This document shows, piece by piece, positions 1 to 6,204 of a stretch of DNA of 11,547 bases. Under the pieces are notes generated by a model. That model did not search any database and was not told where the DNA came from. It saw only the letters and a list, made by a program, of their open reading frames with translations. A program made the position numbers and the translations under genes. Within the stretch, counting starts at the first letter, position 1. Every line of letters begins with the position of its first letter. The stretch spans positions 1-11,547 of the forward strand of contig JAPUIN010000381.1 of assembly GCA_027297005.1 (NCBI GenBank). The letters run 5' to 3'. The stretch is from Acidobacteriota bacterium (GTDB taxonomy: Bacteria; Acidobacteriota; Polarisedimenticolia; Gp22-AA2).

Positions 1-148
1 GCACGGAGACTTCTATTCGATTGATCCGATGCTATTCAGCCCGGCGCGCGTGACCTTCGTCAACGCCGCGACCGGCCGGACCTTTTGCGCCGGCGATCTG
101 GACGAGGCGCTGCTCCTGCGCTCCTTCGGTCTGTCCGCGCGCTCCTGA
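1..148 (+). CDS. mch: Methenyl-H4MPT cyclohydrolase, C-terminal end (5' truncated by window edge)
   Basis: Only the last 48 residues are visible, read from base 2 to the TGA at 146-148. The tail contains DFYSIDPMLFSPARVTFVN, then TGRTFCAGDLDEALLLRSFG, which matches the conserved C-terminus of the Mch family (a PxLFSPAxV block followed by TGRTFxAGxLxExLLxRSF). Mch catalyses the reversible hydrolysis of 5,10-methenyl-H4MPT to 5-formyl-H4MPT in the cytoplasm, the step between MtdB and the formyltransferase/hydrolase complex. Its stop lies 9 nt before the next start codon on the same strand, so it is probably cotranscribed with the ATP-grasp gene. The assignment rests on a short C-terminal fragment but is strongly supported by the cluster around it. 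Confidence 0.85.
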   Translation, partial: HGDFYSIDPMLFSPARVTFVNAATGRTFCAGDLDEALLLRSFGLSARS

Positions 149-157
149 GGCAGGATC

Positions 158-1096
158 ATGCGCCCCATCGGTCTGCTCGCCACCGGGGACGGCCGGCACC
201 TGCGCAGGCTCGCGGAGGCCTTCGCCCGGTGCGGTCGCGACACGGTCCGCCTCGACCCGACCCTCCTGTGGGGAGCCGTCGGAGCCGGCCCGCCGCTGCG
301 CGCGGCCGGACAGCGGAGCGACGGATCGGTCCCCGGCGGAACCCGGCGCCCTTCAGGCGATCAGGATCTCATGGCGCTCGATGCCCTCGTCGTGCGCATC
401 ATTCCCCCGGGCTCCCTCGACCAGATCATCTTCCGGATCGACTGCCTGCACCTGCTTGCGGACGGCGGTCTCCCTGTGATCAATACGCCCCGTGCGCTCG
501 AGCGGACGATCGATAAGCACTGGTGCTCCCAACTGCTGCAGCGAGCCGGCATCCCAACGCCGCGCACGATCACCGTCGAGTCGTTCGACGACGCCATGCG
601 GGCATTCCGCGAGATTGGCGACATGATCGTCAAGCCGCTGCTCGGATCGGGAGGGAGAGGGATCGTCCGCGTCTCGGACAAGGATCTCGCCTACCGGACG
701 TTCCGGGCTCTCGAGATGGCCCGCGCCGTTTACTATCTCCAGGAATTCGTGCCCCATGGGCGGTTCGATCTGCGGCTGTTCGTCGTGGGTGATGCTGTGG
801 TCGCCGCGGTGAAACGGGTCGGCGACGGATGGAAGACAAACGTCGCCTCGGGAGCGTCCGCCGAACGCCACGATCCCGATCCGGAGGAGCGCGATCTCGC
901 GCTGCGCGCCTGCCAGTCGGTCGGCGCCGACTACGCCGGAGTCGATATTGTGCGCGCGCTCGATGGCCGCGCCCTGGTGATCGAGGTGAACGGCATTCCA
1001 GGGTGGGCCGCGCTCGAACGGGCGACCGGCTCCAATCCGGCCGCAGCGATCGCGCATCATGTGTTGAGACGGATCGAGGAGGTGCATGGCACCTAG
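158..1096 (+). CDS. RimK-like ATP-grasp ligase of the H4MPT/methylofuran cluster (methylotroph Orf9 / MptN-like)
   Basis: This is a 312-residue cytoplasmic ATP-grasp ligase. Visible motifs are an ATP-binding lysine region (DKHWCS, about 119-124), VKP at 158-160 with the glycine loop GSGGRGI at 163-169, the hinge LQEF at 194-197, DLRLFVVG at 204-211, NVASGA at 228-233, and the metal-binding EVNGIPGW at 276-283. This order is that of the RimK/MptN/CofF group, which adds glutamates to ribosomal protein S6 or to coenzymes. Residues about 42-70 are a Gly/Pro/Arg-rich insertion before the first conserved block. The start is supported by a purine-rich AGGCAGGA just upstream, beginning in the mch stop codon. 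I infer that it adds glutamate to a cofactor: bacterial methylofuran carries a long polyglutamate chain, so polyglutamylation is a plausible alternative to ligation on H4MPT. The substrate cannot be read from sequence. Confidence 0.85.
   Translation: MRPIGLLATGDGRHLRRLAEAFARCGRDTVRLDPTLLWGAVGAGPPLRAAGQRSDGSVPGGTRRPSGDQDLMALDALVVRIIPPGSLDQIIFRIDCLHLLADGGLPVINTPRALERTIDKHWCSQLLQRAGIPTPRTITVESFDDAMRAFREIGDMIVKPLLGSGGRGIVRVSDKDLAYRTFRALEMARAVYYLQEFVPHGRFDLRLFVVGDAVVAAVKRVGDGWKTNVASGASAERHDPDPEERDLALRACQSVGADYAGVDIVRALDGRALVIEVNGIPGWAALERATGSNPAAAIAHHVLRRIEEVHGT
1080..1094 (+). repeat. Small perfect hairpin at the 3' end of the ATP-grasp gene
   Basis: AGGTGC at 1080-1085 and GCACCT at 1089-1094 are exact reverse complements around an ATG loop. 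The hairpin covers the last sense codons of the ATP-grasp gene and abuts the left arm of the larger inverted-repeat element at 1095. There is no following T-run, so it does not look like a classical intrinsic terminator. Confidence 0.5.
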
Positions 1097-1229
1097 CCCG
1101 CATTTCTCACCAGGCTCCTGCTGCGATCGCGTTTCTGGTCGCGCTGACGGGCGTCCCCGCAGCTGCGGGTCCCCACCGTGACAGCCAGTGGCGCGGTATC
1201 GCGACGAACCCCGATGAGAAATGCGGGCT
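1095..1229. repeat. Inverted-repeat-bounded element (15-bp perfect terminal arms) between the ATP-grasp and CitG-like genes
   Basis: AGCCCGCATTTCTCA at 1095-1109 and TGAGAAATGCGGGCT at 1215-1229 are perfect 15-bp inverted repeats. A 14-bp perfect palindrome, CCCGCAGCTGCGGG, sits at 1156-1169 near the middle, and further imperfect pairing is possible between about 1122-1130 and 1193-1203, and between about 1135-1139 and 1184-1188. The whole element could fold into one long structure. The left arm begins inside the TAG stop of the upstream gene, and the right arm contains the ATG (1221-1223) used as start of the next gene. No transposase or obvious target-site duplication is visible. It could be a small non-autonomous repeat (MITE-like or REP-like) or a structured RNA. 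It accounts for the only substantial gap in the left third of the window. Confidence 0.7.
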
Positions 1230-2177
1230 CGGCGCCGGACTGAGCCGGCCCGCCTCCGTCGCGTCGCCGGCCGCTCACCGGAGCTGATCGCCGCGGCGGC
1301 CCAGTGCGCCTGCCTCCTCGAGGTGATGGCACAGAAGCCCGGGAACGTCAGCCGCGGTCGCGACCTTCCGGGGCTCACCTACCGCGATTTCATACTGAGC
1401 GCGATGGCCCTGGGTCGAACGTTCCGCTTCGCGCGCCGGCGGCGCGTCGGGCGGCTGATCCTGGACGCCGTGCGCGAGACACGGCGCCTGGTCCGAACCA
1501 ACACCAACCTCGGCATGGTCATTCTGATGGCGCCGCTCGCGCGTGCCGCCGCCATGCCGGGACATACCCCGCTGCGCGCGCGATTGCGCCGTGTCCTGCA
1601 GGAGCTCGACCTGCGCGACGCGCGCGACACCTACGAGGCGATCCGGATCGCCGAGGCCGGCGGGCTCGGTCGCGTCGATCAGCAGGACGTGCGCCAGCCG
1701 CCGACGGCCACACTGCTCGAGTGCATGCGCCTCGCATCGGCGCGCGACGCGGTCGCCCGCGAATACGTCGATGACTACCGGGTTACGTTCGAGACTGCAC
1801 TGCCGTTACTGCTCAGAGCCCGCGAGGCCCACCTCCCGCTGCCAATCGCCGTCGCCGAAACATCACTGCAACTGCTGGCGCGCATCCCCGACACGCTGAT
1901 CGCCCGCAAGCATGGAGGCGCGGCCGCCCGGCGCGTCTCGCGCGGCGCCGCCTCGGTTCTCGCCGCCGGTGGACAGGCAACAGCCGCGGGGAGGCGCCGT
2001 CTCGCCCGATTCGATCGCAGATTGAGGACCGCGCGGCCGCCGCTCAACCCCGGCGCCACCGCCGACATCGTCGCCGTCGCGTTGTTCGTCTGGATCCTCG
2101 AAAGCGGCATGCCCCCGGACGATCCGGTCAGGCGACCTCAATCTCCGCGCCGCAGTTGCGTGCGCGCGCGACGCTGA
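1221..2177 (+). CDS. CitG-like triphosphoribosyl-dephospho-CoA synthase family protein of the H4MPT cluster (methylotroph Orf5)
   Basis: The 318-residue product shows the CitG/MdcB family signatures: QKPGNVSRG at about 38-46, RTNTNLGMVILMAPL at 92-106, and DARDTYEAIRIAEAGGLG at 133-150. In citrate and malonate decarboxylase systems CitG/MdcB joins ATP to dephospho-CoA to make a prosthetic-group precursor. A branch of this family occurs in bacterial H4MPT clusters, where no citrate lyase is present, so the exact reaction here is unassigned; a nucleotide- or ribosyl-transfer step in cofactor assembly is an inference. Recognisable homology begins near residue 21 (ELIAAAAQCACLLEV). The first 20 residues are Arg-rich, and their first three codons fall in the right arm of the inverted repeat. 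ATG 1221 is the only standard in-frame start before the conserved region. The 3' end overlaps the convergent mptG by 50 nt. Confidence 0.85.
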   Translation: MRARRRTEPARLRRVAGRSPELIAAAAQCACLLEVMAQKPGNVSRGRDLPGLTYRDFILSAMALGRTFRFARRRRVGRLILDAVRETRRLVRTNTNLGMVILMAPLARAAAMPGHTPLRARLRRVLQELDLRDARDTYEAIRIAEAGGLGRVDQQDVRQPPTATLLECMRLASARDAVAREYVDDYRVTFETALPLLLRAREAHLPLPIAVAETSLQLLARIPDTLIARKHGGAAARRVSRGAASVLAAGGQATAAGRRRLARFDRRLRTARPPLNPGATADIVAVALFVWILESGMPPDDPVRRPQSPRRSCVRARR

Positions 2178-3072
2178 CCGCCGCATCCGGAGAGGTTCGT
2201 CCGATCACCATGCAGAGCCTCCTCGCTTCCTGATCGTCACCGGCGAAGGCATAGACCACCGGCCCCCACGAACTCTGCCCGACCCCGGCAGCGCCGTCGT
2301 CGCGCAGGGCCTTCACGATCGGTGCGCTGGCCGGGTGGTAGGGACCGCCCTGAGCTGGGGCGAACCAGGTGCCGACCCTTTCTTGAAGCTCCGCAAGGGC
2401 TGTGCCGAAGGCGATCCGATCGCGCTCGACGACCGCGGGCAGGAGCCGCATCAGGACCAGTCCGGCGATCGCATCGACCTCCCCCTGAGCACCGGTCCGC
2501 AGCTTCGCGAAGGCCAATTCCTCGCGCTCACCGCTCACGATTCGATCGGCGGGCGGAACCGCAAGCACGATCCCCCACGTATCGGGGAACGGGTAGCGCA
2601 GGATGAGCGGTGCGGGACGGGGGTCGACGTCCGAGCACGCGTGACCGGCCTCGAGCACCAGTCCTCCCTGGCGGAACGCGTGGAAACCGACGCCAGACCG
2701 CCGGCTCCGGCCCATCATGGCGCAGAGATCTTCGGGGGAGCGCTCGATCCGGTAAAGCCGATCGAGACCAGCGCCGAGCGCCAGCGCGGCCTGTGTGCCC
2801 GATCCGAAGCCCACGTGTGCCGGGATCGTTTCCAAAATGCGGATGCGGACCCTCGGTTCGCGGCCGGTCTCCTCGTGGTGGCGTTCGGCCAGGCGGGCGA
2901 AGCGATCGGCCTGCTCCCCCTCGACGGCGAGTCGATCCGACGGGGTGATCTCGAGATTGAAGCGCGGGGCGGTCAGGGACAGACCGAGACCGCCGAACCG
3001 GCGACCACTCTCCCCCATGACGTCCAGGAACCCGAAATGCAGGCGGGCGTATGCCCGCACTTCAATCCGCAT
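2128..3072 (-). CDS. mptG: Beta-ribofuranosylaminobenzene 5'-phosphate (beta-RFAP) synthase
   Basis: This 314-residue enzyme commits to methanopterin synthesis by condensing PRPP with an aromatic acid (4-hydroxybenzoate or p-aminobenzoate) to give the ribofuranosyl-benzene unit, releasing CO2 and PPi. Family hallmarks are the GHMP-kinase-like loop IPAHVGFGSGTQAALALGAG at about 83-102, the block RSGVGFHAFRQGGLVLEAGH at 125-144, and GVGQSSWGPVVYAFAGD near residue 275. The ATG at 3072 is chosen because conserved sequence (MRIEVRAYARLHFGF) begins there, and GGAAG lies just upstream; the frame remains open further upstream but that part reads the DUF447 gene in another frame. It overlaps DUF447 by 11 nt and is the last gene of the minus-strand operon, ending 50 nt inside the convergent CitG-like gene. 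Confidence 0.93.
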   Translation of the reverse strand: MRIEVRAYARLHFGFLDVMGESGRRFGGLGLSLTAPRFNLEITPSDRLAVEGEQADRFARLAERHHEETGREPRVRIRILETIPAHVGFGSGTQAALALGAGLDRLYRIERSPEDLCAMMGRSRRSGVGFHAFRQGGLVLEAGHACSDVDPRPAPLILRYPFPDTWGIVLAVPPADRIVSGEREELAFAKLRTGAQGEVDAIAGLVLMRLLPAVVERDRIAFGTALAELQERVGTWFAPAQGGPYHPASAPIVKALRDDGAAGVGQSSWGPVVYAFAGDDQEARRLCMVIGRTSPDAAVSVARARNCGAEIEVA

Positions 3073-3700
3073 TCTTCCGTTCGCGTATCCGCCGCGCGAC
3101 GAACTCGAACGCCACCCGCTCATTTTGACCGCCGGTCTTGTCGACGAGGGGACGCAGTCGCTCGATCTCTGCGAGAACATGCTCCCGACCGAGCAGGAAG
3201 ACCCGCGTTGCCAGAATTGTCGCCTCGAGGACGGCGTGTCGAGCCCGGTTGAGGCCGAGAAACTCCCGTCCGCGGCCCGCTAAAACGACTCGCCCCTCGA
3301 AACGTCCTCTCTCCCCGCTGAGATCGCTCGACTGGATGACGAACTCCTTCCAGGCGCAGACGTCGTCGAGAACGACGCCTCGCACCTTGCGCGCGGGTCC
3401 GTACGGAGGAGTCTCGTCACCGAGTGCGCACAGCGCGAAGAGGAGCGCATCGTCGGTGATATTCACGACCCCCTCCCCGACCTCACGGAGATTGTTCCAG
3501 GTGCGCGCGTCCCGAAACGGGCGCAGCAGCACACGGTCCTCATCGATCGTGATCCCCATCGGGGCGAAGTTGGGAGCACCTCTCGCGTCGACCGTCGAGA
3601 CGATCGTCTCCAGGACCCTGTCCGGGTCTTGCGCGGAGTCGCGTTCGGGACGCTGCGCAAGACCCGGACAGGGTCCTGGGATCCGGGGCGTTTCAACCAT
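3062..3700 (-). CDS. DUF447 family protein of the H4MPT cluster (methylotroph Orf7), probable flavin-binding split barrel
   Basis: The 212-residue product matches the DUF447 family, found in methanogens and H4MPT-using bacteria. The typical N-terminus begins at about residue 30: LETIVSTVDARGAPNFAPMG, then VLLRPFRDARTWNNLREVGEGVVNITDD, which resembles an FMN-binding split-barrel fold. Later conserved segments include ETPPYGPARKVRGVVL and LNRARHAVLEATILATR. The biochemical reaction is not established; involvement in H4MPT or methylofuran assembly is inferred from consistent gene neighbourhood. ATG 3700 overlaps the end of folB by 8 nt (ATGGTTGA) and has GGAG about 10 nt upstream. No other ATG, GTG or TTG start was seen in frame before the conserved region, so the first ~30 residues are likely translated even though most are encoded by a perfect 25-bp inverted repeat and are not family-like. 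Confidence 0.85.
   Translation of the reverse strand: MVETPRIPGPCPGLAQRPERDSAQDPDRVLETIVSTVDARGAPNFAPMGITIDEDRVLLRPFRDARTWNNLREVGEGVVNITDDALLFALCALGDETPPYGPARKVRGVVLDDVCAWKEFVIQSSDLSGERGRFEGRVVLAGRGREFLGLNRARHAVLEATILATRVFLLGREHVLAEIERLRPLVDKTGGQNERVAFEFVARRIRERKNAD
3610..3679. repeat. Perfect 25-bp inverted repeat with 20-nt loop in the 5' end of the DUF447 gene
   Basis: The arms at 3610-3634 and 3655-3679 are exact 25-base reverse complements; the core of the right arm reads GCGCAAGACCCGGACAGGG. The loop is 3635-3654. The left arm adjoins a separate 14-bp perfect palindrome, GAGACGATCGTCTC, at 3597-3610. In the minus-strand transcript the hairpin begins about 21 nt after the DUF447 start codon and would be very stable. 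No T-run follows on either strand, so a standard terminator is unlikely. It encodes approximately residues 8-30 of the DUF447 product in frame, which suggests an inserted palindromic element or a translational control structure. Confidence 0.85.
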
Positions 3701-4058
3701 CGCCGCGACGCTCCATCTCGACCTCCACGTCGGCCACCCCCGGCAGCACGAACTTCCGGATGCGCACGACGGCGCGGCGCACCGGGAAGCGCTCCATGAC
3801 CAGGTCGAGCAGACTCGAGGCAGCCACCTCGATCAGATGAAACGATTCACTGCCGAGACGTTCCCGGACGGCATCGCAGACCTCCTGGTAGTCGATCGTC
3901 TCACTCAGGACACTCGTGCGCGCGGCGACCGCGAGATCGGCGTACAGGTCGAGGTCGACGGCCAGTGTCTGCCGGTTGCGTCGCTCCCCCTCGGTCACGC
4001 CGATGTGGCAGAGACACCGAATGTCGTGCAGGGACAAACGATCCAGACGATCGCTCAT
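3693..4058 (-). CDS. folB: Dihydroneopterin aldolase (FolB family)
   Basis: The 121-residue product has the usual FolB length and blocks: LSLHDIRCLCHIGVTEGERR at about 8-27 (the glutamate of GVxxxER), QTLAVDLDLYADLAVAA, ETIDYQEVCDAVRER with the active-site tyrosine, SFHLIEVAASSLLDLV with the pterin-anchoring glutamate, and RIRKFVLPGV with the conserved lysine. FolB converts 7,8-dihydroneopterin to 6-hydroxymethyl-7,8-dihydropterin and glycolaldehyde, feeding folate and, presumably here, the pterin half of H4MPT. The ATG at 4058 forms a 4-nt ATGA overlap with the DHPS-related gene upstream and has a GAGGAA ribosome-binding site. Its stop overlaps the DUF447 start by 8 nt. Location inside a cofactor operon rather than a folate operon suggests dedication to H4MPT. 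Confidence 0.87.
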   Translation of the reverse strand: MSDRLDRLSLHDIRCLCHIGVTEGERRNRQTLAVDLDLYADLAVAARTSVLSETIDYQEVCDAVRERLGSESFHLIEVAASSLLDLVMERFPVRRAVVRIRKFVLPGVADVEVEMERRGDG

Positions 4059-5467
4059 CGCCGTTTCCTCGGTGCCGGGCGGCACTCCAATTCCCGGACA
4101 GTCGCCTCGGGCTCCGTGTAAGTCAGGTAACCCCAGTGCAGCGGCTCTCCCTGGATGTACTTCTTCCCGAGGCGCATCGCGATGTCGACCTTCATCAGCT
4201 CGCGCCCAAGGTAGAAGGCGTGCCCCGGGTCGTCGACCTCGAGGCGCGGGAAGAGATCGCGGATATTGTCGTCCTTCTCGAAGCGATCCTTGTTGAAGAC
4301 GTAGATCGACTCGCCGTCGGTCTCAATCCGGTAATTCCGATCGGTCACCTGCTCTTGCATCACACGCAACTCCTCTTCGGTCGGTCGCGTGAGGCGCACG
4401 TCGCGCGTCGTGACCAGGCGGCCGTCGAACCCCTTCGGCAGCAGGCCGCGCTCCCGCGCGTGATGCATCATTCTGCGCCCGCAGTCGAGCTCCCTGACGC
4501 TCCCCAGCGCCCACGGTGCCACCTCAGTGGTCAGGGCGTACCGGACGTCGAGCTCGCTCATGATGCCGAGCAGCAATGCATTCACCCCGGCGGCGTCGGC
4601 ACTCGTCAGTTCGGTCAGGTTCCCCACTCCCATCAGAAAGTCGCAATCGGGGAGCGCCTCGCGCGCCTCGGCGAAGCGCTGAATCGAAGCGGTGAACCCG
4701 AAGTGGATCGGATCGATGACGGCGTCGGCAATCAAAGTCTCCACACCGCGTTCCCTCGCTTCCTTCACGTTCCGGATTAACGATGCGACCCCCTCGCCGT
4801 GCTCGGGGATGACGACCGGCACCGCCCGGAGGCGGCCAGCCAGGGGCATCGTTCGCGCGTTCAGGCTGAGGAGGTACTCGGCCCCCTCCGCGTCCCCGGA
4901 GAGGATCTCACGCTCGTTGAACGTGTCGATGCTAACTCGAAACCCCCGTTTCCTCAGGAGCCTCACGATGCGCCCGAGATCGCGAATTGGGTGCTCCGGT
5001 GAACATCCCAGGTCAATGACGTCGGCTCCGTCGCGGCGATACCGTTCCGCCGTGGCGAGGATCGCTTCATCATCGAGCGCGTGAACGTCGTTGATCTCCG
5101 CGAGAATGGTGAGCGCGTGGTCTCCTTGGAGGTCATAAGGGATCGACGCCTTACCGAAAAACTCCGGAAGATCCCGCAGATCCTTCGGCCCCTTCTCGAA
5201 CGGGACGCCGAACGTCTCCTGCAGCGCCCCGATGTTCGCCTGACACAGCCCGGGAAGGCAAACCATGACCCCCTTTTCCGGCTTCGGCAGCGTTGCCCTG
5301 AGATAGTCGGTCGTCATCAGGGAGGCGACTTTGATGCGCAGCGTCTCGATGCGCCAGGGGAAACCGGGGTTCAGGTCGGAGAGAATACGCCCGAGCGACT
5401 CCTTCGCCAACGTCCCCGTGACGAAGACCCGGGGTGTGCCGGCGACCGCGCCGTCCTCTACACCCAT
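4055..5467 (-). CDS. Dihydropteroate synthase-related protein of the H4MPT cluster (methylotroph Orf20 type)
   Basis: This 470-residue protein has an N-terminal domain (TPRVFVTGTLAKESLGRILS, then IKVASLMTTDYL) characteristic of the DHPS-related family of methanogens and H4MPT bacteria, followed from about residue 120 by a TIM-barrel DHPS-like domain: AEINDVHALDDEAILATAER, RDGADVIDLGCSPEHP and FRVSIDTFNEREI. An extra C-terminal region (about 390-470) follows, including DRNYRIETDGESIYVFN. DHPS joins a pterin-methyl diphosphate to an aminobenzoyl group; the related enzyme is expected to join the pterin to the beta-RFAP-derived arm, a step consistent with MptG and FolB encoded directly downstream. 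That role is inference from family and context. The start overlaps the end of the SDR gene by 10 nt, with only a weak GGTGG upstream, so translational coupling is likely. Confidence 0.87.
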   Translation of the reverse strand: MGVEDGAVAGTPRVFVTGTLAKESLGRILSDLNPGFPWRIETLRIKVASLMTTDYLRATLPKPEKGVMVCLPGLCQANIGALQETFGVPFEKGPKDLRDLPEFFGKASIPYDLQGDHALTILAEINDVHALDDEAILATAERYRRDGADVIDLGCSPEHPIRDLGRIVRLLRKRGFRVSIDTFNEREILSGDAEGAEYLLSLNARTMPLAGRLRAVPVVIPEHGEGVASLIRNVKEARERGVETLIADAVIDPIHFGFTASIQRFAEAREALPDCDFLMGVGNLTELTSADAAGVNALLLGIMSELDVRYALTTEVAPWALGSVRELDCGRRMMHHARERGLLPKGFDGRLVTTRDVRLTRPTEEELRVMQEQVTDRNYRIETDGESIYVFNKDRFEKDDNIRDLFPRLEVDDPGHAFYLGRELMKVDIAMRLGKKYIQGEPLHWGYLTYTEPEATVRELECRPAPRKRR

Positions 5468-6204
5468 AGACCACCATGCACATGTAACACCGTGCCGGAG
5501 ATGTAGGACGCGCGATCGGAGAGAAGGAACGCGACCGCCTCGGCCACCTCCTCAGGACGTCCCAATCGCTTCAGCGGGATCGTGTCGAGAAACCGCTCGC
5601 GCTCCCCCGGATCCCAGTCGGCGTAGCTGTCGGTCTCCACGAACCCTGGACTGACGCCGTTGACCCTCAGGCCGTGCGGACCCTCCGTGCGTGCCATCGA
5701 GCGGGTGAGCATCATCAGTGCGCTCTTAGCGGCGAAATAGACCGGCGCCTCGTACGGCATTCCGGGCGAGACCTCGGCGTTGAGTGCGCCGATATTGACG
5801 ATCGCGCCCTTCTTCCGCGATCGCATCGATGGGAGCGCGGCGCGGCAGCACCAGAAGGCGCTGCCGAGATTGCCGTCCAGCGTGCGATGCCAGTCGTCGT
5901 CGGTCGTCTCGACGAGGGAACGCTTTAACCACGGCCCGACGTTGTTCACCAGTGCATCGAGATGATCAAGGCGCTCGAGCGCCGCCTCGACCAGCCGGGC
6001 GCACTCGCCCGCATCACTCAGGTCGGCCCTCAGGGTGAAACAGCCGGGGCGGATCGCCTCGAGCTCCTCGAGCGTGCGTTGGGCCCCTTTGGTGTCGGCG
6101 AGGTGATTGACGCCGACGGTGTAGCCGTCGCGCGCCAGTCGCAGGGCGATCGCCCTGCCGATGCCGCGGGTGCCCCCTGTGACCAGTGCCGTGAGGCTTG
6201 TCAT
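5458..6204 (-). CDS. Short-chain dehydrogenase/reductase (SDR, FabG-like) in the cofactor operon
   Basis: A classical-length SDR of 248 residues. The dinucleotide-binding motif is TGGTRGIG at 9-16, followed by NNVG at 87-90, the catalytic Asn within GNLGSAF (N112), YxxxK as YFAAK (Y156, K160), VSPGFVETD at 184-192, and a C-terminal YISGTVLHVHGG. The catalytic Ser normally 13 residues before Tyr appears to be Ala143 (IGALNAEVSPG), with Ser146 nearby. The ATG at 6204 is chosen because the SDR fold begins there; the open frame extends upstream, but that part reads the neighbouring ATP-grasp gene. It lies 43 nt after that gene and overlaps the DHPS-related gene by 10 nt. Its substrate is unknown. 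Position in a pterin cofactor operon makes reduction of a pterin (as in the SDR reductases PTR1 and FolM) one possibility, but the PTR1 Asp at the Ser position is also absent. Confidence 0.87.
   Translation of the reverse strand: MTSLTALVTGGTRGIGRAIALRLARDGYTVGVNHLADTKGAQRTLEELEAIRPGCFTLRADLSDAGECARLVEAALERLDHLDALVNNVGPWLKRSLVETTDDDWHRTLDGNLGSAFWCCRAALPSMRSRKKGAIVNIGALNAEVSPGMPYEAPVYFAAKSALMMLTRSMARTEGPHGLRVNGVSPGFVETDSYADWDPGERERFLDTIPLKRLGRPEEVAEAVAFLLSDRASYISGTVLHVHGGLWV

Noticed and set aside
1095..1229. Complete insertion sequence or CRISPR-type repeat
   Set aside because: There is no transposase frame, no obvious target duplication, and only one pair of arms with no spacer array.
353..1378. 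341-codon open frame on the minus strand opposite the ATP-grasp gene
   Set aside because: It is a high-GC shadow frame. Its product is Arg/Gly-rich with no recognisable domain, and the plus-strand frame carries full ATP-grasp motifs.
2335..3252. 305-codon plus-strand open frame opposite mptG
   Set aside because: It is antisense to clear beta-RFAP synthase motifs, and its translation shows no conserved family pattern.
3610..3679. The 25-bp hairpin as an intrinsic terminator between folB and DUF447
   Set aside because: No T-run follows on either strand, and it lies inside the DUF447 reading frame rather than between operons.
3965..4780. 271-codon plus-strand open frame opposite the DHPS-related gene
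   Set aside because: It has no domain signature, and the minus strand encodes an intact DHPS-related protein here.
5458..6204. Naming the SDR gene as a PTR1-type pteridine reductase
   Set aside because: The glycine motif is the standard SDR one (TGxxxGxG), and the Asp found in PTR1 at the Ser position is Ala here, so only a generic SDR call is supported.
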